Shown: positions 25,092 through 34,700 of the stretch, piece after piece | How positions within the stretch are numbered: the stretch's first letter is position 1 | Layout: each line of letters starts with the position of its first letter | Assembly (NCBI GenBank): GCA_021298235.1 | Contig: JAJTDX010000038.1 | Span: forward strand, 1 to 41,987 | Reading direction: 5' to 3' | Source of the DNA: Cryomorphaceae bacterium | GTDB taxonomy: Bacteria > Bacteroidota > Bacteroidia > Flavobacteriales > Crocinitomicaceae | Length of the DNA stretch: 41,987 bases | Position numbers and translations under genes: made by a program | Notes under the pieces: generated by a model | Seen by the model: the letters and a program-made list of their open reading frames with translations, nothing else | Database searches by the model: none | Told to the model about the DNA's origin: nothing

Positions 25092-26086
25092 TCATTCATT
25101 TGAAATCCGGACTTAGCAGAGAAAGTGTTCAACAAACTGCTGAAAACCTTAAGGCTTTTCATGTCAGCTATGATGGAATCGATATTCTCATTACTGGTTC
25201 TGGTGTAAAGGAACTTCCAGAAATTCTTTTGGATAAAACGGAGGAACACTGGGTTTTTCCCAACGACATGCAGTTGTCATCCAAAAAGTATCGATCGGAA
25301 AAACGTGAAGTAAATCTTGGAAATATTACGATCGGTGGTCAAACACGAAATACTGTGTTAATTGGCGGTCCATGTTCAGTAGAATCTGAGGAGCAATTGC
25401 GTTCTTCAGCTGAGCTACTCACCTCGTTGGGACTTACAACACTTCGCGGCGGATGTTACAAACCGCGTACGAGTCCATACTCTTTCCAGGGTTTGGGTCT
25501 GGAAGGTCTTAAATTACTCGCTAAGATGCGTCAAGAGTATGGGCTGAAAGTAATTACGGAAGCGCGTGACGCAACGCATATCCAAGAGATCATAGAGTAT
25601 ACGGACGTTATTCAGGTTGGAGCAAAGGCGATGTACGACCAGGGAATCCTTCGTGCATGTTCGAAAACAGAAAAACCTGTTCTGATCAAAAGAGGATTTG
25701 GTACAACTTTACAGGAATTTGTTCAAGCGGCTGAATTCGTAATGTCTGGAGGAAATATGAATGTCGTCCTATGTGAACGTGGTATTCGCACATTTGAAAC
25801 AGGTACCCGTTTTACGCTTGATCTTTGTGGCGTAGCATGGCTACAGGAGCATACGAATTTACCTGTCATTCTTGATCCTTCCCATGCAATGGGATATGCG
25901 TACGGCGTTCCTTCTCTGGCACGTGCATGTGTGGCTATGGGAATTGACGGCCTATTGATCGAAACTCATCCCAACCCGAAGGTGGCAAAATCAGATGCTT
26001 CTCAGCAATTGGATTACACGCAGTTCAGGGAGATGCATGCATTATTGAAACCAGTAGCGGAAAGCGTAGGGTATAAAATCGTTTAG
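25088..26086 (+). CDS. 3-deoxy-7-phosphoheptulonate (DAHP) synthase, type I-beta
   Basis: Condenses phosphoenolpyruvate and erythrose 4-phosphate, the first step of aromatic synthesis. An N-terminal ferredoxin-like domain (residues 1-70) precedes the barrel, as in Thermotoga-type enzymes, where it mediates feedback. Barrel motifs: GGPCSVES with metal-ligand Cys96, LRGGCYKPRTSPYSFQG (the KPRTSPYSF loop marks DAHP synthase against Kdo-8-P synthase), VLIKRGF, LCERGIRTFE and ILDPSHAMG with the metal His. The 332-residue length is normal. It is coupled by ATGA to the epimerase-CBS gene and followed after 4 bases by a KdsC-like phosphatase. Confidence 0.93.
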   Translation: MIIHLKSGLSRESVQQTAENLKAFHVSYDGIDILITGSGVKELPEILLDKTEEHWVFPNDMQLSSKKYRSEKREVNLGNITIGGQTRNTVLIGGPCSVESEEQLRSSAELLTSLGLTTLRGGCYKPRTSPYSFQGLGLEGLKLLAKMRQEYGLKVITEARDATHIQEIIEYTDVIQVGAKAMYDQGILRACSKTEKPVLIKRGFGTTLQEFVQAAEFVMSGGNMNVVLCERGIRTFETGTRFTLDLCGVAWLQEHTNLPVILDPSHAMGYAYGVPSLARACVAMGIDGLLIETHPNPKVAKSDASQQLDYTQFREMHALLKPVAESVGYKIV

Positions 26087-26090
26087 TCCA

Positions 26091-26768
26091 GTGTATCTTG
26101 AACAGAACATAAAGGGCCTTTGTGCCAGAAACGGAATTGAATTCGATGAGTTTTTGAGTGACCTTGATGCGGAGAACGTAAGCGAGCTTACTGTATTTGA
26201 CTTAGAGGCCATTTCAGAAGAATATGAGGTCGATCTCCTTTCCTTGCTGTTCAAACCGATGTTCCGCACAGATCTTTTCTCCAAAAAACTTGAAAAAATT
26301 AAATTATTGGTGCTTGATGTCGATGGCGTAATGACCGATGCAGGTATGTATTATACTGAAAATGGGGATCAAATCAAAAAATACAACGCCAAAGATGGCA
26401 TGGCGATTCAGCATCTTGTGAAATCCGGTTTTCAACTTGCGATCATTTCTTCAGGTTACAAAGCGGAAATGGTCAAAACTCGTGCGGAATTATTAGGAAT
26501 TCAATTTTGCTATGTGGGCCGTGAACCCAAGCTGGATATTCTCCAGAAGCATTGTGAAGAACTGGGACTGAAATTGGAGAATGTGGCTATCATTGGGGAT
26601 GACATTAACGACCTGGAGGTATTCAGAAAAGTGGGCTTCACAGCTTGTCCTTCTGATGCAGTGCTCGTGATCAAAAGTCATTCGGATGTCATTTTATCAA
26701 AAAAAGGGGGGGAGGGCTGTGTTCGCGAGTTCGTCGACGCATATTTACTAAAACAACCACTTACTTAA
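26091..26768 (+). CDS. KdsC-like HAD phosphatase with HTH-like N-terminal extension
   Basis: A 225-residue protein starting at GTG 26091. Residues 70-220 form a C0-type HAD phosphatase like KdsC (Kdo-8-phosphate phosphatase): LLVLDVDGVMTDAGMYY with Asp76 nucleophile and Asp78, then IISSGYKAEMV (motif II Ser), a Lys in GREPKLDIL, and IIGDDINDLEVF (motif IV Asp pair). The first 60 residues are not part of KdsC; they look like an XRE-type helix-turn-helix (NIKGLCARNGIEFDEFLSDL, then VFDLEAISEEYEVDLLSLLF), weakly. Position between DAHP synthase and a dehydrogenase suggests a phosphorylated 3-deoxy sugar acid as substrate, but a plain Kdo role is also possible. Confidence 0.85.
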   Translation: MYLEQNIKGLCARNGIEFDEFLSDLDAENVSELTVFDLEAISEEYEVDLLSLLFKPMFRTDLFSKKLEKIKLLVLDVDGVMTDAGMYYTENGDQIKKYNAKDGMAIQHLVKSGFQLAIISSGYKAEMVKTRAELLGIQFCYVGREPKLDILQKHCEELGLKLENVAIIGDDINDLEVFRKVGFTACPSDAVLVIKSHSDVILSKKGGEGCVREFVDAYLLKQPLT

Positions 26769-26778
26769 AGCTATTTTC

Positions 26779-27993
26779 ATGAAGATCGGATTGATTCGAG
26801 AGGGAAAAGTGCCACCTGACAAAAGGGTGCCATTGACACCAAAACAATGCAGTTACCTTAAAAACAAATACCCAACTCTTGAAATTATTGTTCAGCCGAG
26901 CTCAGTTCGTGCATATCCTGATTCGGATTACGTAAATGAGGGAATAGATCTGACTGAGGATCTGTCCTCGTGCGATCTCATTATGGGAGTCAAAGAAGTG
27001 AATATCCAGGATCTTATTCCGGGAAAGAAATTCATGTTTTTTTCGCACACGATTAAAAAGCAAGCTCACAATCAAAAGCTGATGCGTGCACTTCTTGATA
27101 AGCACATCGAAATGATTGATTACGAAGTGTTGAAGGATGCTTCTAACAAACGGATCATAGGTTTTGGTCGTTATGCCGGGATCGTAGGAACATACAATGC
27201 GTTTCTTACACTTGGACTTAAGGATGGTACATATACACTTAAGCCTGCCCATCAGTGCCACGATAGGAAAGAAATGGAGGCTGAGCTGAAAAAAGTCATA
27301 CTTCCGAAAGACTTTAAAATCGTACTCACTGGATTTGGACGTGTTGGTCACGGTGCACGTGAGATCATTGATCTATTGCCTATAAAGGAAGTTACCCCCG
27401 AAGAATTCGTACATACTACCTTCGAACATCCTGTGTTTACGCATTTGGAGGTGGGTGAATATTACGCACCAAAGGATGGTTCTGAATTTGTCAAAGCTGA
27501 TTTTTATTCGATTCCTGAAAAATACGCATCCACTTTTGGACGGTTTGTTTCTGAAGCTGATATGTATATTCCATGCCATTTCTGGAGCAATCGCTCTCCA
27601 TTTATTTTAACGAATGATCAGCTCTCGCGTGCTGATCGACGTCTCAGAATTGTAGCGGATATATCATGTGACACAGAGGGTCCCATTGCTTGTACGATTA
27701 GAGCGAGTAAGATCTCCGATCCAATTTATGGATACAACCCTGTGACAGGTCAAGAAGACGATTTTCGTAAACCTGATGTACTAGCGGTGATGGCAGTGGA
27801 TAATTTACCATGTGAATTACCAAGGGATGCCTCCGAGGATTTTGGCAATGAGCTGATCAAATTAATTTTGCCGTGTTTTATGGAGTCTGATCCGGATCGT
27901 ATAATTGAGAGAGCTACAGAAACACGAGACGGTCAACTTATGAAGGATTTTGCCTATTTGCAGGATTATGCAGATGGCATTTTGGTACATTGA
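26779..27993 (+). CDS. NAD(P)-dependent dehydrogenase of the alanine dehydrogenase / saccharopine (lysine-forming) dehydrogenase family
   Basis: A 404-residue protein. MKIGLIREGKVPPDKRVPLT matches the alanine-dehydrogenase/PNT N-terminal domain (the Arg and Lys here bind substrate in that family), followed by SCDLIMGVKEV and KKFMFFSHTIKKQAHNQKLM, the catalytic-loop region with its His. The nucleotide-binding site is IVLTGFGRVGHGA (about 180-192), and DISCDTEGPIACTIRASKIS lies near 295. In many Bacteroidota this type is annotated as lysine-forming saccharopine dehydrogenase; I cannot fix the substrate. It is 10 bases after the phosphatase, so it belongs to the epimerase-DAHP synthase operon. 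Confidence 0.82.
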   Translation: MKIGLIREGKVPPDKRVPLTPKQCSYLKNKYPTLEIIVQPSSVRAYPDSDYVNEGIDLTEDLSSCDLIMGVKEVNIQDLIPGKKFMFFSHTIKKQAHNQKLMRALLDKHIEMIDYEVLKDASNKRIIGFGRYAGIVGTYNAFLTLGLKDGTYTLKPAHQCHDRKEMEAELKKVILPKDFKIVLTGFGRVGHGAREIIDLLPIKEVTPEEFVHTTFEHPVFTHLEVGEYYAPKDGSEFVKADFYSIPEKYASTFGRFVSEADMYIPCHFWSNRSPFILTNDQLSRADRRLRIVADISCDTEGPIACTIRASKISDPIYGYNPVTGQEDDFRKPDVLAVMAVDNLPCELPRDASEDFGNELIKLILPCFMESDPDRIIERATETRDGQLMKDFAYLQDYADGILVH

Positions 27994-28054
27994 ATTCTTC
28001 AAGTCTAGACTTTAGTCATCTGTATTAAATTCAAGGTAGTTTATACATTTTGGC

Positions 28055-28062
28055 TATGTTTG
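28055..28062 (+). promoter_or_regulatory. Candidate -7 box directly before the MFS gene
   Basis: TATGTTTG is an exact TAnnTTTG match, ending 5 bases before ATG 28068. The implied transcript start is at or next to the ATG. No TTG at -33. Confidence 0.5.
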
Positions 28063-28067
28063 TATAG

Positions 28068-29345
28068 ATGAACTCTGAAACTACTCATACCCTGAAAGGT
28101 CAAACCATTTTGGGTGCCAATAGATTACTGATTGTATTGACGGTAATCAATCTGTTTAATTTTATCGATAGATACGTTCTCTCAGCTGTACTAGAACCAA
28201 TCAAAGCCGATTTAGGCATAAAAAACGATGCCGATATGGGAAGGATGGCAACGGCCTTCATGCTTGGTTACTTTTTGACCTCTCCCATTTTTGGATACCT
28301 GGGCGACCGATTGTCAAGGAGAAAGTTAATGGCAATTGGTGTTGTTGGATGGTCTCTTGGAACATGTCTAACAGGGATTGCTCAGGGCTTTTCGTTTATG
28401 ATTTTTTGTCGCGTGATGGTTGGATTAGGTGAAGCCAGCTTTGGAGCAATTGGTCCGGCTGTAATTTCTGATGCATTCTCCGCTGAAAGACGCAACAAAG
28501 CCATTACTTTTTTCTCTCTGGCCGTTCCATTGGGCGCCGCGCTGGGATTTGCATTGGGTGGAATCATTGCTTCACAGCTCGGATGGCGCAGCGCCTTTTT
28601 CATAACTGGACTGCCCGGATTCTTATTGGCGGTACTTTTGTTCTTTATTCCTGAACCTGAACGTGGACAGAGTGATTCAGCAGAAGAAGGTCAAACGCAG
28701 GAAAAAATCTCTGTTAAAAAACTAACTTCCTTGTTTCGGAATAAGGAATACCTCTACGTGAACCTGGGATATATCTTTTACACATTCGCAATGGGTGCTT
28801 TTTCCTTTTGGGGACCTGCATTTTTAAATCGCGTCCACGGCATGGATCTGGCAGATGCCTCCCTGTTTTTAGGTCCAACACTTGTTGTGGGAGGGATTTT
28901 AGGAACCTTAATTGGAGGTTATTTTGCGAATCGCTGGCGAAAGAAAAGTCCGGCAGGATATTCGAAATTACTGGTCATTTCCGTCTTGTGTGCGATACCA
29001 TTTTCCTTTGTATCATTTTTAACTGAAAACACCATGATAAGCATGGTTTGCATTGCGGTTTCGCTTATATTTCTATTTCAGTCGACCGGTCCGATCAATA
29101 CAGTAATCGTTGAAAGTGTATCTTCAAACATGCGCGCATCTGCCATGGCGATCTGTATTTTTATGATCCATGCATTCGGAGATTTATGGTCGCCTGAGCT
29201 GGTTGGAAGAGTTTCAGACAGCGCCGGAAATTTGAGAATAGGAATGCTTATTCTTCCGGGAGCATTTTTTCTGGCTGCTGTTTTTTGGTTTCTTTTATTT
29301 AAAGTTCAAAAGGCCAAAAAGAATATCTTGGCAACCGAGCTTTAA
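28068..29345 (+). CDS. MFS transporter, spinster-like family
   Basis: A 425-residue membrane protein with about 12 membrane helices in two halves. Loop 2-3 has the MFS signature GYLGDRLSRRKLMAIGVVGW (about 85-104). NLFNFIDRYVLSAVLEPIKA near the first helix, VGLGEASFGAIGPAVISDAF near 117 and QLGWRSAFFITGLPGFLLAV near 168 are typical of spinster-type transporters. The central cytoplasmic loop (about 200-220) is short and charged. The substrate (lipids, sugars and organic acids are known for relatives) cannot be told. It is separated by 74 bases and its own -7 box from the DAHP synthase operon, so it may be independent. Confidence 0.9.
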   Translation: MNSETTHTLKGQTILGANRLLIVLTVINLFNFIDRYVLSAVLEPIKADLGIKNDADMGRMATAFMLGYFLTSPIFGYLGDRLSRRKLMAIGVVGWSLGTCLTGIAQGFSFMIFCRVMVGLGEASFGAIGPAVISDAFSAERRNKAITFFSLAVPLGAALGFALGGIIASQLGWRSAFFITGLPGFLLAVLLFFIPEPERGQSDSAEEGQTQEKISVKKLTSLFRNKEYLYVNLGYIFYTFAMGAFSFWGPAFLNRVHGMDLADASLFLGPTLVVGGILGTLIGGYFANRWRKKSPAGYSKLLVISVLCAIPFSFVSFLTENTMISMVCIAVSLIFLFQSTGPINTVIVESVSSNMRASAMAICIFMIHAFGDLWSPELVGRVSDSAGNLRIGMLILPGAFFLAAVFWFLLFKVQKAKKNILATEL

Positions 29346-29385
29346 TCTTTCTTTAACAAAGTAGGTATTTAAATGAAGTTTACGT

Positions 29386-30471
29386 TTAGCCTTTTTTATA
29401 GAATGGCAACTTCACCACTTTAGCTTTCACACCTTTCTCTCGAATTTCAATAAAGATCTCTGATTCCAAGGCGGCATGGTCGGTTGTGACGTAGCCGAGT
29501 CCAATTCCAACTTTCATGGAAGGAGACATCGTTCCTGAAGTTACTTTTCCAATGATATTTCCATGAGAATCTTGAATCGGATAATCATGACGAGGAATAC
29601 CTCGGTCGACCATCTCGAAAGCAACCAATTTGCGTTTTACTCCTTCTTCTTTTTGTTTTTTCAAGGATTCAGAGTCAGTAAAGTCTTTGGTGAATTTAGT
29701 GATCCAGCCCAACCCGGCCTCAAGAGGAGATGTCGTGTCATCAATGTCGTTTCCATACAAACAGAAGCCCATTTCTAAACGCAAAGTATCTCGCGCTGCC
29801 AAACCGATCGGTTTAATTCCGAAAGCTGTTCCAGCTCGAAAGACCTCATTCCATACATGTTCGATATTCTCATTTTTCACATAGATCTCGAAGCCACCTG
29901 AACCAGTGTATCCTGTTGCAGAGATCATAACATTGTCCACTCCTGCAAACCTGCCATGCGAAAAGGTGTAATAAACCATTTCAGATAAATTTACTTCCGT
30001 CAAGGATTGCATCGCCTCAGCGGCTTTTGGTCCCTGAATAGCCAACAAGGAATAATTATCTGAAAGATTCTCCATCTCTACGCCCAGATCGTTCATTCCT
30101 GAGATCCAGTTCCAGTCTTTTTCAATGTTTGAGGCGTTCACTACAATGAAATATTCATTTTCATGGACTCTATATATGATCAAATCGTCAACGATTCCGC
30201 CTTTTCCATTGGGCATGCAGGAATACTGTGCTTTGCCATCGAATAGAACGGATGCATCGTTCGAAGAAAACTTTTGGATCAGTGCCAACGCATTTGGTCC
30301 GCGAAGAACAAACTCACCCATGTGCGATACATCAAAAACACCCACACCATTGCGAACAGTTTCGTGTTCAACGTTGACGCCCTCATATTGAACAGGCATA
30401 TTGTATCCTGCAAATGGAACCATCTTAGCTCCAAGTGCAACGTGTGTATCAAAAAGTGCAGTGTTTTTCAT
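29386..30471 (-). CDS. gcvT: Glycine cleavage system T protein (aminomethyltransferase)
   Basis: Transfers the methylene group of aminomethyl-lipoyl H protein to tetrahydrofolate and releases ammonia. The sequence is canonical over 361 residues: [19 protein letters not shown] near 14, [10 protein letters not shown] near 45 (Asp and His motif), a folate-binding segment [20 protein letters not shown] near 95, [13 protein letters not shown] near 142, [13 protein letters not shown] near 186 and [20 protein letters not shown] near 222 (the LRLE motif). It lies 46 bases downstream of the FAD oxidoreductase gene on the same strand and ends convergently 40 bases from the MFS gene. Other gcv genes are not in the window. 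Confidence 0.96.
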   Translation of the reverse strand: MKNTALFDTHVALGAKMVPFAGYNMPVQYEGVNVEHETVRNGVGVFDVSHMGEFVLRGPNALALIQKFSSNDASVLFDGKAQYSCMPNGKGGIVDDLIIYRVHENEYFIVVNASNIEKDWNWISGMNDLGVEMENLSDNYSLLAIQGPKAAEAMQSLTEVNLSEMVYYTFSHGRFAGVDNVMISATGYTGSGGFEIYVKNENIEHVWNEVFRAGTAFGIKPIGLAARDTLRLEMGFCLYGNDIDDTTSPLEAGLGWITKFTKDFTDSESLKKQKEEGVKRKLVAFEMVDRGIPRHDYPIQDSHGNIIGKVTSGTMSPSMKVGIGLGYVTTDHAALESEIFIEIREKGVKAKVVKLPFYKKG

Positions 30472-30517
30472 TGTTTTAAAATTTTGTCAAAAGTAGCAGT
30501 TTTTGTTCCATCTAATG

Positions 30518-31678
30518 TTAATCTAAAAGTTCTGCCAGTTCTTTGCCGATTAAACTTCCAATAGCTACACCCATTCCACCCATGCGTACACCAACAGAGA
30601 TTCGTTCGTCTAAGCGCTCAACGATAGGAGCTTTTACCGGTCCGACGCCCATTATACCTGACCACTGATAGGCAATGTCAAAGTGATCTCTGGGAAGGAT
30701 GACTTCTCGAAGAAGATTTTTTAGGGCATCCATAATTTGAGTAGTGGTGGTTAATTCAGTGGTTGTCTCGCCCTCAAAATCTAAATTCCGTCCACCGCCT
30801 AGAAGGATTCGATCCTCAATGTTTCGGAAATAATAATATCCCTGCTGGTAATGAAATGTGCCTTTGACTCTCAGATTTTCAATTGGCGTAGTGACCAACA
30901 CCTGTGCTCTCGCTGGCTTAACTTTTAGGTGGGGTAGGAGTTGCGAGGCAAATCCATTGGTACAAACTAACACCTGCTTTGCTTTGAAGAATCCGATGGA
31001 TGTCTGAAGAGAGCAATGATATAAATTGGATTGCAGAGCAATTACATCAATTCCAAAAAGGCAATGAATCCCGAGCTCTGTCGCCAATTGATGAAGTTTT
31101 GTAATAAGTTTGCCGGTATGAATTTGACCTTCCAACCGATTTTTAAAGCTCCCTTTGATTCCCCCAAATCCAAAATTCTCAGCACAGTGTGGATCGAAGC
31201 TGTAAACCTCTTTTTCTCCGGTAATGACTCTCATGTTGTAATTGAGGTAGTCCAATTTTTCTGCAAGGGAGCGAAGATCGGTTGTGTCACTTTCACGAAT
31301 TAGATCCCAGGAACCATTGGTTTGAAGCTCCATAGAATCGTCACCAACCAAGGAACGAAGATTCTGTAACCCTTTCCAACGCTTTTCAACTGTATTCCAA
31401 ACAACTGATTCATTCATATTCTGGAGATCATCCAGAATCTCTGTTACACTTCCGAAGCAGGCAAAACCAGCATTTTTAGTACTGGCGCCCGAGGGAAGGT
31501 AACCTCTTTCCAGAATCACAACTTTTGAAGAGGAGTGTTTCTTTCGAAGTTCTATCGCTGTGGATAATCCAACAATACCTGCACCAACAATGAGAAAATC
31601 GATGTTTTCAAAATATGTGTTTCTCTCCCAAAAACTGAGTTGGTCGATGTCGGGCAGTTTGTAAGGATTATTCGACAA
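30518..31678 (-). CDS. FAD-dependent oxidoreductase (DAO family, glycine/D-amino-acid-oxidase-like)
   Basis: A flavoenzyme of about 386 residues. The dinucleotide motif FLIVGAGIVGLSTAI lies near residue 27, followed by VVILERGYLPSGASTKNAGF, with SGASTKNAG being the FAD-stacking segment of the DAO family. The C-terminus has SGIMGVGPVKAPIVERLDER and GVRMGGMGVAIGSLIGKELA, the second FAD contact. Substrate is unknown; amino-acid or amine oxidation is likely for the family, and the neighbour gcvT fits glycine metabolism (inference). I take the TTG at 31678, just before SNNPYKLPDIDQLSFWE, because homologs begin near this point. The TTG at 31759 would leave 3 bases to the divergent gene. Confidence 0.82.
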   Translation of the reverse strand: MSNNPYKLPDIDQLSFWERNTYFENIDFLIVGAGIVGLSTAIELRKKHSSSKVVILERGYLPSGASTKNAGFACFGSVTEILDDLQNMNESVVWNTVEKRWKGLQNLRSLVGDDSMELQTNGSWDLIRESDTTDLRSLAEKLDYLNYNMRVITGEKEVYSFDPHCAENFGFGGIKGSFKNRLEGQIHTGKLITKLHQLATELGIHCLFGIDVIALQSNLYHCSLQTSIGFFKAKQVLVCTNGFASQLLPHLKVKPARAQVLVTTPIENLRVKGTFHYQQGYYYFRNIEDRILLGGGRNLDFEGETTTELTTTTQIMDALKNLLREVILPRDHFDIAYQWSGIMGVGPVKAPIVERLDERISVGVRMGGMGVAIGSLIGKELAELLD

Positions 31679-31762
31679 TTTTCGTGATATTTGTAAAAAT
31701 CTGAGATCAAAATTAAACCAAATCTGTAACTGCTTGTACAGAGGTCCGTTTAAAACCAAATT

Positions 31763-34700
31763 ATGAGAAGTTTTTTTCTTCTTTTCCTCTTTGTCTGCAT
31801 ATCATTTATTGGTTATGTACAAACGCTGACCTTTGCATTTAAAGGCACAGTTTCCAATCAGGATTTAGGCAAAAATGAAACCGGCGTTACTGTTTCAATT
31901 GTTCAGAACGGAAATACGATTAGTTCTGCTACCACAGCTTCAAATGGAAAATACTCCTTGAAAGGCAACGTAAACTATCTCTCTCCTTTCAGTGTGGTTT
32001 TTTCAAAAGGAGGAATGGTCTCGAAAAAAGTGAATTTCAACTTCGCTACCATGAACGAAGAGGACATTCCTGCAGGTTCAGAATTTAGTCCAATAGCTGA
32101 TCTTAGCATGTCACTTTTCGCAGAACGTCCGAATGTTGATTTTTCATTTTTGAACAACGAACCTGTAGGAAACGTCACCTGGAATAATGCAAAACTATCG
32201 CCTGAGCTCGACAAGGTAACTTCCGACAAGATGAAGGCTAAAATTGAAAAGCTGTTGATGCAGGCTGAACAAAATAACTCTGCCAACGAAGCAAAATATC
32301 AAGCGTTGATCAAGGAGGCAGATAATTTATATTTAAGTCTGAAAAAATACCAGGAGGCGCAAGCCAAATATGAAGAAGCATTGGCCTTAAAGCCGAAAGA
32401 GAAATATCCAAGTGACAAGATCGTGGAGTTGGATGCGCTTATTGCGGCCAATCAAAAGCAAGCCCAAGCGGCACAACAAGCGGATGTTGAATATCAGAAT
32501 TTGATCAAGGCGGCCGATGTATTGAGGGACCAAAAGAAATATGAACAGGCTATTTCAAAATACAAAGAGGCTGTTGCGAAAAAAAATGAACAATATCCGA
32601 AGGATCAAATTGTAGCGGTTCAAAAATTAGTGGATGATCAGAAGAAATTGGCGGAAACAGAGACGAAATACACTGAAGCTATAAAAGCAGCAGAACTTGC
32701 ATTTACTCAAAAGAATTACACACTTGCTAAAGAAAAATATACGATTGCCAGCGAGCTAAAACCTGCCGAATCCCTTCCGAAAACAAAAATCACAGAAATC
32801 GAAAAGATACTCTCTGACCAGAAGACATTGGCTGATAAGAAGAAAAAGTTTGAGGAGGCCATGTCTGCAGCAGATAAGTTGTTTTCTTCCTCTAGCTGGG
32901 CTGATGCCAAGTTGAAATATACTGAAGCATCTCAGCTCGATCCAACGGCAACTCTTCCTAAAACTAAGATTACAGAATGTGATGCTAAAATTGCACTTGC
33001 TGCAAAAGACAAAGAAAAGGCAGATAAAATTGCAAAATTATTGTCTGAGGGATCTACATTTTTTACTTCAAGTAAATGGACTGAGGCGAAAGGGAAATAT
33101 AATGAGGTATTGGCGTTAGATCCACCTAACAAGGAGGCAAAAGATAAATTGGCAGAGATTGCTGTCAAAGAACAAGATTTAGCAAAATCAGCTGAGCAAG
33201 AGGCGAAGTTTGCAAAATTTGTAAAAGATGGTGACGCTTCAGTAAAAACTTTGAACTACGTAGATGCCAAGACCAAGTATGAGTCTGCTCTCGCATTAAA
33301 ATCCGATGCTGCTGTTCAAACCAAATTGGACGATGTCAACACTAAAATCAAAGAAAAAGAAGACAAGGCAAATCAAGAAGCCAAATTTCAATCGTTAAAA
33401 ACAGAAGGAATTCAGCTCGCCAACGAATCAAAGTTTTCCGAAGCAAAACTCAAATTGAATGAAGCATTAGCGATTAAATCCGACGTCATCATAACTGCGA
33501 AGCTGAAGGAGATTGATGAAAAAGAAAAACAGCTTGCAGCCGGTTCAAAGTTGGAAAAGGACTATCAGGATTTACTCGCTGCTGCAGAAGGTTTGGAGAA
33601 TTCTAAAGATTACGACGGTGCCATTCAGAAATACAAAGAAGCATCTGCGAAAAAACCTACCGAGAAATTCCCTAAAGATAAAATTGCGGCAATTGAAATT
33701 TTGAAAATCCAGAATGCAAAGCAAAAAGACGTGGATACCAAGTACGACGCAGCGATGAAGCGTGGAGACGACCTGATGGTTCAGCAGAAGTATTTGGATG
33801 CGATCAAGGAATACAACAATGCTTTGGCGATCAAACCGAATGAGACCTTGCCTGTTCAAAAAGCAAAAGAGGCTGAGGAAGCTGAGAAAAGTAAAGGTTC
33901 GGAGGACCGAAAGCAATATGAAAAAATCATTGGTGGAATAGAGAAAGCAATAGCTGAAAAGGATTACTCACGAGGGAAAGAGCTTGTCGAGCGTGCTAAA
34001 AGTTTTAACAAGCAATTCAATATTTTTCCTTCAGACACTAGACCAAATGATCTTTTGACTCAGATCAATCTGTTGGAGCAAGCAGACAAGAATTATTCTG
34101 CTAAAATCGCCGAAGGAGAAAAATTTGTTACATCAAAAGAGTACACCAAGGCTGTTGCTTCATTTGAGGCAGCGAAGATCATTAAGCCTTCTGAAACACT
34201 TCCGCAAACCCGAATCGATGAGGTCAATTCGTTAATTGCTGCCAATGCAAGTGCGAAGGAAAAGGAAAGAATGTATTCAGAATACATGGCGCAGGGTGGA
34301 TTGAGTCAGAATGCAAAAAATTATGAAAAAGCCATTGAGAATTATGAACGCGCTTTAAGTGTTAAGCCGGGTGATAAAACAGCGCAGGATAAAATCTCAG
34401 AGGTCAAACGATTAATGGATGATCTGGCAAATTCTGCGAAGTCTGCCAAGGAAAGACAAGACAAATTTAATGCATTAATTAAAGAAGCGGATGGGCTCTT
34501 TTCCGGTAAGTCATATTCGGAAGCATCAGTAAAGTATTCAGAGGCATTGAATTTAGACGCAAAAAGCAGTTATGCAAAAAAGCAATTGGACGAGAGTAAT
34601 AGACTGAAAGCAAGTGCAGAAGCCCAAAAAGCAGAAGAGGAATTTAAGGCGTTGGTAAAATCGGGAGATGATTTCTTCGCAATTAAAAGTTTTGACAAAT

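Noticed and set aside
31679..31759. TTG 31759 as the start of the FAD oxidoreductase
   Set aside because: It would add 27 unconserved residues and leave only 3 bases to the divergent start at 31763, with no space for promoters.
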